Part shown: piece after piece, positions 1 through 7,787 of the stretch
Numbering within the stretch: position 1 is the first letter of the stretch
Layout: the number at the start of each line of letters is the position of its first letter
Origin: DASPKS01 sp035628035
Lineage (GTDB): Bacteria; Bacteroidota; Rhodothermia; Rhodothermales; Rubricoccaceae
DNA length: 13,689 nt
NCBI GenBank assembly: GCA_035628035.1
Contig: DASPKS010000072.1
Location: forward strand, 1 to 13,689
Reading direction: 5' to 3'
Position numbers and translations under genes: made by a program
Notes under the pieces: model-generated
Seen by the model: only the letters and a program-made list of their open reading frames with translations
The model's database searches: none
What the model was told of the DNA's origin: nothing

Positions 1-2473
1 GGCGGCCCCGCTGCGAGGCCCACGCCCCGCCGAACCCGCGGGCGAGCACCGTCAGCACGAGCGCGATCCGGAACCACCACGTGTCCCAGAACGGCGGGAC
101 GACCACGATGGGGATAGCGAGGCCCGCCTCGTTCCAGACGCCGTCGTTGTTCGAGCCACGGACGCGGAAGACGTACCGCCCCCCGTCGAGGTTGGTGTAG
201 GAGACGTAGCGGCGCGTGCCGGCGTAGTGCCAGTCCTCGTCGAAGCCCTCCAGCATGTAGGCGTACTGGTTCCGCGCGGGGTTGGCGAAGTCGAGCGCGG
301 CGAACTCAAACGAGAAGAAGTTCTGCCGGTGCGTAAGGCGAATCGCTCCCCGCCGGTCGCGCTGCGGCCGGACGGCCTCGTCGAAGATGCGGAACCGCGT
401 GAGCACGACGGGCGGCACGTGCGGGTTCGGGCGGATCGCCTCGGGGTCGAACCGGTTGTACCCGGCGATGCCGCCGAAGAGGAGGTCGCCGTTCCGTGCG
501 CGGTAGTAGGCGCCCTGGTTGAACTCGTTCGACTGGAGCCCGTCGGAGACGTCGAACCGGCGGAAGGTGCCGCGGCGGGGGTCGAGCCGGGCGAGGCCGA
601 GGTTCGTGCTGAGCCAGAGCCCGCCGGCGGCGTCCTCCAGGATCCCGTAGACGAGGTCGTTCGGGAGGCCGTCGCGTGTGGTGTAGCGGCGGAACCGGCC
701 GGTGCGGGCGTCGAGCAGCCGGTTCAGCCCGTTGTTCGTGCCCACCCACACGGCCCCGTCGGCAGCGACGTGGATGGAGAAGACGCGGTCGTTCGAGAGG
801 CTGGCGCCGTCGGCGGGGTCGTGCTCGTAGCGCGTGATCCGGCTCGTCCGCCGGTCGATGCGGTTGAGCCCGCCGACGGTCCCCGCCCAGAGCGCGCCGT
901 CGCGGCCGAGCGCGAGGCTGATGACCTCGTCGTTGGAGAGCGTGGTGGAGTCGTCGGGGCTGTGCGTGAAGTGGCGGACGAACGCCCCGCGCACGGGGTC
1001 GAAGGCGTAGAGCCCGACGCGCGTGCCGACCCACAGCCACCCGCTCGGGTCTTCGAGCAGCACGTACACCCGGTTCGCGTTGATGTCGCCGCCGGGGTCC
1101 GCCTGGTGGGGGAAGTGCGTGAACGAGCGCGACCGCGGGTCGAACCGGTCGAGCCCTTCGGCCGTGCCCACCCAGAGCGTCCCGCGCCGGTCCGTCAGCA
1201 GCGCGCGCACGTACGAGTTGGCGAGGCTGCCGGGCCGCGCAGGGTCGTGGACGAAGTGCTCGAACCGCCCGTCGGGCCCGCGGCGGCTGAGCCCGTCGCG
1301 CGTGGCCACCCAGAGCGCCCCGTCGGGGCCCTCCGCGAAGGCGCACACGTAGTCGGCGATGAGGCCGGCCGGGTCGTTCGGGTCGTGGCGGACGTGGTGG
1401 AAGCGCTCGCGGGCGGGGTTATAGACCGACACGCCTCCGCTGACGGTGCCCACCCAGAACAGCCCGGCGCCGTCGGGGCTCTCGTAGAACGAGCGGATGT
1501 AGTCGTCGCTGAGGCTGCGGGGGTCGCGGGGGTCGTTCCGGTAGCGCGTGACGTGGCCCGTGCGGGGGTCGAGCCGGTTCAGCCCCGCGCCCCACGTCCC
1601 CACCCACACCCCGCCGCGCGCGTCGCGCCAGACGGCCACGGCGGCGTCGCTGGAGAGGGAGTTGGGGTTCGCAGGGTCGTGGCGGAACGTGTCGAACTGC
1701 TCGGTAACGGGGTCGAACCGCGCGAGGCCGCCGCCCATCACGGCCACCCAGATCGTTCCGTCGCGATCCTCGTGGAGGGCGAGCACGTCGTCGCCGGGGA
1801 GCGAGCGGGGGTTGGCAGGGTCGTGCTGGTACCGGACGAAGTGGCGGGTGCCCGGGTCGAGGCGGGCGAGCCCACCCCCGCGCGTGGCGACCCACAGCCG
1901 CCCTCGCCGGTCGGTCAGCAGCGCCCAGAGGTCGTCGCTGGGGAGCGAGCGCGCGTCGGTCGAGTCGTGGCGGAAGTGCTGGAAGCGGCCCGTGCGCGGG
2001 TCAAGGAGGTCGAGTCCGCCGCCGCGCGTGCCAGCCCATACGCGCCCGCCGGGGGCGCCGGCCAGCGCGGTCACGCGGTCGTGCGCGAGGCTCGCCGGGT
2101 TCGCCTCGTCGTGGCGGTAGGCCGTCGCGCGGCCCGTCGCGGGGTTGAACCGGTTCAGGCCCCCGTCGGAGGTGCCCACCCAGAGCGCGCCGTCAGGGGC
2201 CTCGTGGAGGGCGAGGACGTAGTTGTCCGAGAGCGAGCGGGAGTCGGCGGGGTCGTGGCGGTAGACGACGAACTCGTACCCGTCGTAGCGGTTGAGCCCG
2301 TCTTCCGTCCCGAACCAGAGGAAGCCCCGGCGGTCCTGGAGCGTGCTCATCACCGTGCTCTGGGAGAGCCCGCTCTCCAGCGTGAGCCGGTCGAACCCGA
2401 CCTGCTGCGCGTGGGCCGGGCCCGCCAGGGCCCAGACCGCCGCGATCACCCGCCCCCCGATCCGTCGTGTCAT
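1..2473 (-). CDS. Two-component regulator propeller sensor (Reg_prop x14 + Y_Y_Y), C-terminus beyond window
   Basis: The reading frame starts at the ATG at 2473 and stays open to the left edge (824 codons), so the output part is missing. Residues 1-22 look like a signal peptide (arginine-rich start, hydrophobic core, AHA before QQVGF). From about residue 45 to 670 there are 14 repeats of about 47 residues with the Reg_prop signature, for example GFLWFGTEDGLNR, ALWVGTSDGGLNR and VWVGTNNGLNR. This is the number expected for two seven-bladed beta-propellers; the last blade (near base 490, DLLFGGIAGYNR) is degenerate. A Y_Y_Y domain follows at about residues 735-792 (YAYMLEGFDEDW, then YTNLDGGRYVFRVRGSNNDG), then PPFWDTWWFRI leading into a membrane segment at about 800-815. 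In this family the periplasmic propellers sense an extracellular ligand and the cytoplasmic part is usually a histidine kinase (often hybrid) or a DNA-binding or cyclase domain; which one is present here cannot be seen. The gene lies 89 bases downstream of lat on the same strand. Confidence 0.93.
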   Translation of the reverse strand, partial: MTRRIGGRVIAAVWALAGPAHAQQVGFDRLTLESGLSQSTVMSTLQDRRGFLWFGTEDGLNRYDGYEFVVYRHDPADSRSLSDNYVLALHEAPDGALWVGTSDGGLNRFNPATGRATAYRHDEANPASLAHDRVTALAGAPGGRVWAGTRGGGLDLLDPRTGRFQHFRHDSTDARSLPSDDLWALLTDRRGRLWVATRGGGLARLDPGTRHFVRYQHDPANPRSLPGDDVLALHEDRDGTIWVAVMGGGLARFDPVTEQFDTFRHDPANPNSLSSDAAVAVWRDARGGVWVGTWGAGLNRLDPRTGHVTRYRNDPRDPRSLSDDYIRSFYESPDGAGLFWVGTVSGGVSVYNPARERFHHVRHDPNDPAGLIADYVCAFAEGPDGALWVATRDGLSRRGPDGRFEHFVHDPARPGSLANSYVRALLTDRRGTLWVGTAEGLDRFDPRSRSFTHFPHQADPGGDINANRVYVLLEDPSGWLWVGTRVGLYAFDPVRGAFVRHFTHSPDDSTTLSNDEVISLALGRDGALWAGTVGGLNRIDRRTSRITRYEHDPADGASLSNDRVFSIHVAADGAVWVGTNNGLNRLLDARTGRFRRYTTRDGLPNDLVYGILEDAAGGLWLSTNLGLARLDPRRGTFRRFDVSDGLQSNEFNQGAYYRARNGDLLFGGIAGYNRFDPEAIRPNPHVPPVVLTRFRIFDEAVRPQRDRRGAIRLTHRQNFFSFEFAALDFANPARNQYAYMLEGFDEDWHYAGTRRYVSYTNLDGGRYVFRVRGSNNDGVWNEAGLAIPIVVVPPFWDTWWFRIALVLTVLARGFGGAWASQRGR

Positions 2474-2562
2474 ACCGTTGCTGCGCGTCTATCCAACCAC
2501 GCAGGAAACAAACGGGCGGGCAGTTTGGCAATAGGCCCCCCGCCCTATCCGGCCGTTGAAGG

Positions 2563-3918
2563 TCAGGCTTCGAGCTCGTCCGCGAGGGCCCGCTCCAGCA
2601 GCGCCAGCCCCTCGTCGAGGTCGGCTTCGGTGACGCAGAGGGCCGGGCGGAAGCGGATCGAACGCGGCCCGCAGCCGAGGATGATCGCGCCGTGCTCGTA
2701 GGCCCGGTCGAGCACGCGCTGCCGCGTCCCCGTGTCGGGGAGGTCGAACGCGCACATCAGTCCCTTCCCACGCGGGTTCTCGACGGCCTCGAACCGCTCG
2801 GCCAGCCCCCGGATGCGCTCCTGGAGGTACAGGCCCGCGGTCGCCGCGTTCTCGACGAGGGCGTCCTCCTCGATCACCTCCAGGATGCGGTCGAAGCGGA
2901 CCATGTCGGTGAGGTTGCCCCCCCATGTGGAGTTGATCCGGCTCGAGAGCCGGAAGACGTTGTCGTCGATCTCGTCGATGCGGCGGGAGGCGAGGATCCC
3001 GCACACCTGCGTCTTCTTCCCGAAGGCGATGACGTCGGGGACGACGCCGGTCTGCTCGTAGAACCAGAACGTGCCCGTGAGGCCGACGCCGGTCTGGACC
3101 TCGTCGAAGATGAGGAGGGCGTCGTTCTCGTCGGCGAGCTGGCGGAGGGCCTGGAGGAACTGCGGGCGGAAGTGGTTGTCGCCGCCCTCGCTCTGGATGG
3201 GCTCGGTGATGATGGCGGCGATGTCGTCCTTGTGGAGGTGGAAGAACGTCTTGGCCTGGTTGAGCGCGGCCTCCTCGCGCTCCTCGACGTCGGCCTCGTC
3301 GGCGGGCCCATTGCACTGCGGCGTCGTCACGCGGGGCCAGTCGAACTTCGGGAAGAGCGCGGTCTTCGTCGGGTCGGTGTTCGTGAGGCTCATCGTGTAG
3401 CCGCTCCGCCCGTGGAAGGCCCGCTCGAAGTGGAGCACCTGGTGCCCGCGCTCCGTACGGTACCCCCGCCGGAAGTTCTTCCGCACCTTCCAGTCGAACG
3501 CCGTCTTGATCGCGTTCTCGACCGCGAGCGCGCCGCCCTCGATGAAGAACGCGTACGGCAGTTCTTCAGGGATCCCCACCCGCTCGAACGTCTGTACGAA
3601 CCGGGCCATGTGCGGGGTGTAGACGTCGGAGTTGGCGACCTTGTTGAGGGCGGCGTCGAGGAGGCGCGCGCGGAACGCCTCGGCGGCCTCGCCCGGCCCC
3701 GACAGCTTCGGGTGGTTCATCCCGAGCGGGTGCGAGGCGTAGAACGTGAAGAGGTCGACATACGTCTTCCCCGTCGCGGCGTCGCGCAGGTGGACGCCCT
3801 GGCTCCCCTCCATGTCGAGGACGAACGGGTACCCGTCGGCAAGGATGTGCCGGCCGAGGATGGCGTGGACGGAAGACGGCTCGGGAAGGTCCTTGGAGAC
3901 GACGTCGGTGACCTGCAT
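2563..3918 (-). CDS. lat: L-lysine 6-aminotransferase (lysine epsilon-aminotransferase)
   Basis: This 451-residue cytoplasmic PLP enzyme of fold type I (class III aminotransferase) should move the epsilon-amino group of lysine to 2-oxoglutarate, giving 2-aminoadipate 6-semialdehyde (piperideine-6-carboxylate) and glutamate (EC 2.6.1.36). Visible signatures are VHAILGRHILADGY near the N-terminus, FTFYASHPLGMNHP (residues 57-70), AFHGRSGYT around R171, ITEPIQSEGGDNHF with E244, FDEVQTGVG with D272, and the lysine motif AFGKKTQVCG, where K301 should carry PLP. These line up with an offset of about one residue to the well-studied Mycobacterium tuberculosis Lat (Glu243 substrate switch, Lys300). 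Length is normal. The start at 3918 has no Shine-Dalgarno, but a TATCTTGG box lies 29 bases upstream. The gene is divergent from lipA. No beta-lactam biosynthesis genes are nearby, so a catabolic, pipecolate or osmolyte role is more likely than cephamycin supply; that role is inferred. Confidence 0.93.
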   Translation of the reverse strand: MQVTDVVSKDLPEPSSVHAILGRHILADGYPFVLDMEGSQGVHLRDAATGKTYVDLFTFYASHPLGMNHPKLSGPGEAAEAFRARLLDAALNKVANSDVYTPHMARFVQTFERVGIPEELPYAFFIEGGALAVENAIKTAFDWKVRKNFRRGYRTERGHQVLHFERAFHGRSGYTMSLTNTDPTKTALFPKFDWPRVTTPQCNGPADEADVEEREEAALNQAKTFFHLHKDDIAAIITEPIQSEGGDNHFRPQFLQALRQLADENDALLIFDEVQTGVGLTGTFWFYEQTGVVPDVIAFGKKTQVCGILASRRIDEIDDNVFRLSSRINSTWGGNLTDMVRFDRILEVIEEDALVENAATAGLYLQERIRGLAERFEAVENPRGKGLMCAFDLPDTGTRQRVLDRAYEHGAIILGCGPRSIRFRPALCVTEADLDEGLALLERALADELEA

Positions 3919-3939
3919 GGGCGTGGCGCGTGAGGCCGG

Positions 3940-3947
3940 CCAAGATA
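3940..3947 (-). promoter_or_regulatory. Putative -7 promoter box of lat (TATCTTGG)
   Basis: TATCTTGG begins 29 bases before the lat ATG. It resembles the Bacteroidota sigma-A -7 element TAnnTTTG and recurs at a similar distance before six other genes here. No clear -33 TTG element was found. Confidence 0.5.
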
Positions 3948-3991
3948 GCCACGGTGCCCGCCGCGCCGGGGCGGCCGGGAACCCCCGTGCG

Positions 3992-3999
3992 TACCTTGT
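3992..3999 (+). promoter_or_regulatory. Putative -7 promoter box of lipA (TACCTTGT)
   Basis: TACCTTGT begins 31 bases before the ATG at 4023. It lies inside the longer open frame that starts at 3930, which supports the downstream ATG as the real lipA start. The lat box on the other strand is 45 bases away, so the 104-base gap is a divergent promoter region. Confidence 0.5.
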
Positions 4000-4022
4000 A
4001 TCAGCACGTTTACCCGCCTACT

Positions 4023-5006
4023 ATGGCCGACCCGGCCGCCCCCCTCCGCCCCGGCGACATCGCCCTCCAGAAAGCGCGCCCGGATGCCGGCGACGGGGCT
4101 GCTTTCGACGGCGGCCTCCTCGAGCTGCCAGTGGTCGAGAAGCCGCCGGCGGCGAACCGGCCCGGCCAGCGGCCCGACTGGCTTCGCGTGCGCCTCCCCT
4201 ACGGCGAGCGGTTCCGGCAGGTGCAGGACGCCATCGAGCAGAACCGCCTCCACACCGTCTGCCAGAGCGCGCGCTGCCCTAACATGGGCGAGTGCTGGAC
4301 GGCCGGGACCGCCACGTTTATGGTGCTCGGGAACGTCTGCACGCGGTCGTGCTCGTTCTGCGCCGTCCAGACCGGCCGCCCCACGGAGAAGGACCTCGAC
4401 TGGGACGAGCCGCGCCGCGTGGCCGAGGCCGCCCACCTCATGGGGCTCCGGCACGTCGTCGTCACCTCCATCAACCGCGACGACCGCGAGGACGGCGGGG
4501 CGCCCATCTTCGCCGAGACGATCCGGCGCGTCCGCGAGGAGATCCCCGGCTGCACCATCGAGGTGCTCATCCCCGACATGCGCGGGCTCCGGCCGGCGCT
4601 CGAAACGGTCTTCGCCGCGCGGCCCGACCTCCTCAACCACAACGTCGAGACGGTCCCGCGGCTCTACCGGCGCGTCCGCCCGCAGGCGAGCTACCCGCGC
4701 TCGCTCGACGTGCTGCAGATGGCGAAGGACGAGTACGGCCTCCGCACGAAGAGCGGGATCATGGTCGGCCTCGGCGAGACGGAGGACGAGGTGGCGCAGG
4801 TGATGGACGACTTCGTCGGCGTTGGGCTCGACGTGATGACGATCGGGCAGTACCTCCAGCCGACGCGGATGCACCTGCCGGTGGAGCGGTTCGTCCACCC
4901 CGACGAGTTCGCCCGGTACAAGGCGATCGGCGAGGCGAAGGGGCTCGGGCACGTGGAGAGTGGGCCGCTGGTGCGGTCGAGCTACCACGCCGAGCGGCAC
5001 GTCTGA
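4023..5006 (+). CDS. lipA: Lipoyl synthase (radical SAM)
   Basis: This 327-residue cytoplasmic enzyme inserts two sulfur atoms at C6 and C8 of the octanoyl group carried by lipoyl-dependent proteins (2-oxoacid dehydrogenase E2, GcvH), giving lipoate (EC 2.8.1.8). It shows both iron-sulfur motifs of the family. The auxiliary cluster motif is C80-x4-C85-x5-C91 (VCQSARCPNMGECW). The radical SAM motif is C106-x3-C110-x2-C113 (CTRSCSFC). The conserved RSSY signature is at residues 318-321 (GPLVRSSYHAE). HNVETVPRLYRRVRP and KSGIMVGLGETEDEV are typical. The frame is open from 3930, but the ATG at 4023 is preferred because family homology starts later and a promoter box lies between. The first 50 residues are a poorly conserved, proline- and alanine-rich extension. 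It is the first gene of a tight group with the lipoprotein and TRIC genes. No lipB was seen in the window. Confidence 0.96.
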   Translation: MADPAAPLRPGDIALQKARPDAGDGAAFDGGLLELPVVEKPPAANRPGQRPDWLRVRLPYGERFRQVQDAIEQNRLHTVCQSARCPNMGECWTAGTATFMVLGNVCTRSCSFCAVQTGRPTEKDLDWDEPRRVAEAAHLMGLRHVVVTSINRDDREDGGAPIFAETIRRVREEIPGCTIEVLIPDMRGLRPALETVFAARPDLLNHNVETVPRLYRRVRPQASYPRSLDVLQMAKDEYGLRTKSGIMVGLGETEDEVAQVMDDFVGVGLDVMTIGQYLQPTRMHLPVERFVHPDEFARYKAIGEAKGLGHVESGPLVRSSYHAERHV

Positions 5007-5014
5007 GAAGGGGG

Positions 5015-5428
5015 ATGCGCGGGGCGCTCTTGGTCGCGGGGCTGGTCCTCCTCGGCGGGTGCAGCCGACTCGGCATCAACCTCGGCGCACCGCGCGAGAC
5101 GTGGGGCGCGCACGTGGTCTTCCTCGCGCCGCCGGGGTGTTCTTCCTTCGCCGCGCGCACCGTGCGGCACGGGTTCACGCTCCTCCGCACGGATGCGCCG
5201 GGCCACACCCCCGCACAGGGCGACGTGCTCGAAGGGCCCGTCCGCGAGGGCCGCTCGGTCTTCCGCCTCTACGCCGTCGGCGAGGCCGACGCGACGCGCA
5301 CCGAGGGACGGGACCTTCCCCTCGACGTGCTGGCCGTCGGGCTCCCGCTCGGCGTGGCGCACGAGCGGCTGGCCGTGATGTGCGGCCCGCTCCCTCCCCC
5401 CCCGGGTACCGGTGGGCGGGAAGGGTGA
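5015..5428 (+). CDS. Small predicted lipoprotein, unknown function
   Basis: This 137-residue protein starts 8 bases after the lipA stop, with GAAGGGGG just before the ATG, one of the few Shine-Dalgarno-like sequences in the window. The N-terminus is a lipoprotein signal: MRG, a hydrophobic run, then LLGGC with C16 as the expected lipidated cysteine, so it should be anchored in the envelope. The mature part has two further cysteines (C42 in PPGCSSF, C123 in VMCGPL) that could form a disulfide. It appears beta-rich, with a proline- and glycine-rich tail. I do not recognise a family. Its 3' end overlaps a possible GTG start (5412) of the next gene, and the spacing suggests co-transcription with lipA and the TRIC channel. 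Confidence is high that it is a gene and low on role. Confidence 0.75.
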   Translation: MRGALLVAGLVLLGGCSRLGINLGAPRETWGAHVVFLAPPGCSSFAARTVRHGFTLLRTDAPGHTPAQGDVLEGPVREGRSVFRLYAVGEADATRTEGRDLPLDVLAVGLPLGVAHERLAVMCGPLPPPPGTGGREG

Positions 5429-5450
5429 GGCCAGCGGGAGCCCGGGGCCC

Positions 5451-6092
5451 ATGTTTCTCCACATGCTCAACCTGCTGGGCGTTGCCGTGTTCGCGGCCAG
5501 CGGCGCGCTCTCGGCCGGTCGGAAGCGGTTCGACCTCGTGGGCGTCGTCGTGCTAGCGGTCGTAACGGCCGTCGGCGGGGGGACGCTGCGCGACCTCCTC
5601 CTCGACCGCACGCCCTTCTGGATCCGCGACACGGCCTACCTCTGGACGGCGCTGGCCGCTGCGGCCGTCACCCTCGCGTACGTGCGCTTCCGCCGTCCCC
5701 CGTGGGCGGCCCTCCTCGTCGCCGACGCGCTGGGCCTCGCGCTGTTCTCGATCAGCGGAGCGCAGGTGGCCGAGCAGGCGGGCCACACCGGGCTCGTCGT
5801 CGTGGTGATGGGCACACTCACCGGCGTGGCGGGGGGCGTCGTGCGTGACGTGCTGAGCGCGGAGGTACCGCTGCTGTTCCGGCCGACGGAGACCCTCTAC
5901 GCCACGGCGGCCGTCGCTGGTAGCCTCGGCTACCTCGCTCTTCAGGGGGTGGGCGTCGAGCGGGCCGCGGCGGGGCTCGCGGGGATGGGGCTCATTGCCG
6001 CGCTTCGCTTCGCCGCCATCTTCTGGCGCCTCCGGCTCCCGCACTTCCAGGTGCCGGAGGACGAGGGGGCGGGCACGCCCAATTCGCCCTGA
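5451..6092 (+). CDS. TRIC-type cation channel / UPF0126 membrane protein (YicG-like)
   Basis: This 213-residue polytopic inner-membrane protein has about seven hydrophobic segments. It carries the duplicated UPF0126/TRIC signature: GGGTLRDLL at residues 42-50 and GVAGGVVRDVL at 125-135, each a glycine-rich break followed by RD. LLGVAVFAASGALSAGRK at the start and ADALGLALFSISGAQ in the middle open the two halves. Bacterial homologues of known structure are trimeric potassium-permeable channels; some relatives are annotated as glycine transporters, so the substrate is open. The frame is also open from a GTG at 5412, which would overlap the lipoprotein stop. I prefer the ATG at 5451 because homology begins there and GGGAG lies about 11 bases upstream; an ATG at 5463 is also possible. 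The 22-base gap after the lipoprotein fits one operon with lipA. Confidence 0.9.
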   Translation: MFLHMLNLLGVAVFAASGALSAGRKRFDLVGVVVLAVVTAVGGGTLRDLLLDRTPFWIRDTAYLWTALAAAAVTLAYVRFRRPPWAALLVADALGLALFSISGAQVAEQAGHTGLVVVVMGTLTGVAGGVVRDVLSAEVPLLFRPTETLYATAAVAGSLGYLALQGVGVERAAAGLAGMGLIAALRFAAIFWRLRLPHFQVPEDEGAGTPNSP

Positions 6093-6120
6093 CTTCGCGG
6101 TCGTGCCCGTGGCGGCATGG

Positions 6121-6128
6121 GTTGTTTG
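6121..6128 (+). promoter_or_regulatory. Weak -7-like box of ndk (GTTGTTTG)
   Basis: GTTGTTTG begins 32 bases before the ndk ATG. It keeps the TTTG half of the TAnnTTTG element but not the TA, so it is the weakest member of the set. Confidence 0.25.
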
Positions 6129-6152
6129 GCGGCCTCCTCAAACGCCCCACGC

Positions 6153-6578
6153 ATGGAACGCACGCTCGCCATCATCAAGCCCGACGCCGTTGCCGCTGGC
6201 CACGCCGGGAAGATCCTCGACCGCATCCTCCAGGAGGGCTTCGCCGTCCGCGCGATGAAGCTGGTGCGGCTCACGCAGGCCGAGGCCGAGGGGTTCTACG
6301 CCGTCCACCGCGAGCGGCCCTTCTTCGGCGAGCTGACGACGTTCATGTCGAGCGGGCCGTGCATCCCGCTCGTGCTGGAGAAGGAGGGCGCCGTCGCTGC
6401 GTGGCGCGAGGTCATCGGCGCGACGAACCCGGCCAACGCGGCCGAGGGGACGATCCGCAAGCAGTTCGCTGCGTCGATGGGCGAGAATGCCGTCCACGGC
6501 TCGGACTCCGTCGAGAACGGACGGACCGAGAGCAACTACTTCTTCCCCGAGCACGAGATCGTCGCCGTCGGGGGCTGA
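6153..6578 (+). CDS. ndk: Nucleoside diphosphate kinase
   Basis: This 141-residue cytoplasmic enzyme transfers the gamma-phosphate of NTPs (mainly ATP) to NDPs and dNDPs through a phospho-histidine intermediate (EC 2.7.4.6). The family signature NAVHGSDS is present with catalytic H115, and ERTLAIIKPDAV at the N-terminus includes the nucleotide-contacting lysine K9. ERPFFGELTTFMSSGP, GATNPANAAEGTIRKQF and the C-terminal NYFFPEHEI are all standard. The length matches bacterial NDKs that form tetramers or hexamers. The frame is open from an ATG at 6117, but the family begins at MERTLAIIKP, so 6153 is the start. Its stop is 3 bases from the stop of the convergent aminotransferase, leaving no room for a separate terminator. 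Confidence 0.97.
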   Translation: MERTLAIIKPDAVAAGHAGKILDRILQEGFAVRAMKLVRLTQAEAEGFYAVHRERPFFGELTTFMSSGPCIPLVLEKEGAVAAWREVIGATNPANAAEGTIRKQFAASMGENAVHGSDSVENGRTESNYFFPEHEIVAVGG

Positions 6579-6581
6579 TCG

Positions 6582-7754
6582 TCAGGCAGCGAAAGCGGCG
6601 CGGAGGCGGCGGCAGGCGTCGTCGAGCACGTCCATCTCCTTGGCGAAGGAGAAGCGGAGGTAGTGCCGCCCGCGCGCGGGGTCGGCAAAGAAGGCCGAGC
6701 CGGGGACCGTCGCCACGCCGGCCTCGGCGATGAGGGTCTCGCACGCCTGCCGGTCGTCGGCAAACCCCGGCCGGCCGGCCAGCCGCTCGAAGGAGGCGAA
6801 GGCGTAGTAGGCGCCCTCGGGCCACGACGCCACGAACCCGCACGCGTCGAGGGTCTCGCCCATGAGCGCGCGGCGCGCGGTGTAGTCGGCCTGGAGGTCG
6901 GTGTAGTAGGCGTCGTCGAGGGGGAGCGCGGCGGCGACGCCGTGCTGGAGCGGGGCCGGCGCGCAGATGTAGACGAGGTCGCTGATGAGCCCCATCTTCT
7001 CGATGACCGGCGGCGCGGCGACGGCGTAGCCGAGTCGCCACCCCGTCATGTTGAGCGTCTTCGAGAAGCCGGAGAGCGTGACGGTGCGTGCGTACGCGCC
7101 GGGGAGGCTCGCCAGCGAGACGTGCACGCGCCCGTCGTAGGTCATGTGCTCGTAGATCTCGTCGGTGATCGCCCAGAGGTCGTGGCGCTCCAGAAGATCT
7201 AGGAGCCGCCGCAGCTCGTCCTCGGTCCACACCTTCCCGTGCGGGTTGCCGGGGGTACACACGAGGACGGCCTTCGTCTTCGGCGTGATGGCCCCTTCGA
7301 GGGCGGCCCAGTCCACCGACCAGTCGGGCGCGTGCAGCGGGACGAGCACGGGCACGACGCCGAACAGCCGGAGGAGGCCGGTGTGGTACCCGTAGAACGG
7401 CTCGAACACGACGACCTCGTCGCCGGCCTCGCAGAGCGTGAGCACGGTGGCGACGAACGCGCCCGTGGAGCCGACGCCCACCATCACCTCGTCGGCGTCG
7501 GCGGCGGGGATGCGGTTGAAGGCGCGCACCTTGTCGAGGATGCCCTCGCGGAGCGACTGGATGCCGTTGTAGGCCGTGTAGATGGAGCGGTCCGTCTCGA
7601 CGGCCACGATGGTGGCAGCCTTGACGGGGTCGGGCGTGGCGAGGTCGCAGATCCCCTGCCCGAGGTTGATCCCGCCGACGCGGTTCACGGCGGCGGTCAC
7701 GGCGCGGATGTCGCTCTGGCGGAGGCGGTCGGTGCGGGCGGCGAGGGGCTTCAC
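6582..7754 (-). CDS. Class I PLP-dependent aminotransferase
   Basis: This is a cytoplasmic fold type I aminotransferase of the aspartate/kynurenine/methionine aminotransferase group. It has the family order of motifs: GGINLGQGICDLATP near the N-terminus, YNGIQSLREGI, PFYGYH (PLP-stacking tyrosine), CTPGNPHGKV (asparagine contacting PLP), ITDEIYEHM (aspartate pairing with the pyridine nitrogen), LSGFSKTLNMTGWRLGY (PLP lysine, K232 from this start) and YLRFSFAK (arginine for the substrate carboxylate). The amino donor cannot be told from sequence alone. The frame continues upstream to an ATG at 7799 (405 residues), but those 15 extra residues (GWVYFPPSRHAPTP) look unlike the family and contain a TACTTTCC promoter-like box. 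I therefore take the GTG at 7754 (390 residues), 33 bases after that box. If the ATG is used, the end is 7799. It is divergent from the DUF4139 gene. Confidence 0.9.
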   Translation of the reverse strand: MKPLAARTDRLRQSDIRAVTAAVNRVGGINLGQGICDLATPDPVKAATIVAVETDRSIYTAYNGIQSLREGILDKVRAFNRIPAADADEVMVGVGSTGAFVATVLTLCEAGDEVVVFEPFYGYHTGLLRLFGVVPVLVPLHAPDWSVDWAALEGAITPKTKAVLVCTPGNPHGKVWTEDELRRLLDLLERHDLWAITDEIYEHMTYDGRVHVSLASLPGAYARTVTLSGFSKTLNMTGWRLGYAVAAPPVIEKMGLISDLVYICAPAPLQHGVAAALPLDDAYYTDLQADYTARRALMGETLDACGFVASWPEGAYYAFASFERLAGRPGFADDRQACETLIAEAGVATVPGSAFFADPARGRHYLRFSFAKEMDVLDDACRRLRAAFAA

Positions 7755-7779
7755 GGGCGTGGGGGCGTGACGGGACGGG

Positions 7780-7787
7780 GGAAAGTA
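7780..7787 (-). promoter_or_regulatory. Putative -7 promoter box of the aminotransferase (TACTTTCC)
   Basis: TACTTTCC begins 33 bases before the GTG at 7754. The identical octamer serves the divergent gene at 7854. Its position decides against the upstream ATG at 7799 as the start. Confidence 0.5.

Noticed and set aside
2531..2548. Hairpin (ATAGG, 8-base loop, CCTAT) between lat and the sensor gene
   Set aside because: The stem is only five base pairs and no U-tract follows on the minus strand, so it is not a convincing terminator.
227..2701. 824-codon open frame on the plus strand opposite the propeller sensor
   Set aside because: It is an antisense shadow made possible by high GC. The minus frame has clear Reg_prop and Y_Y_Y motifs, while this one is a monotonous Val/Arg/Glu/Pro sequence.
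3717..5000. 427-codon open frame on the minus strand across lipA and the 5' end of lat
   Set aside because: It spans two real genes and their divergent promoter region, and its composition is that of an antisense shadow.
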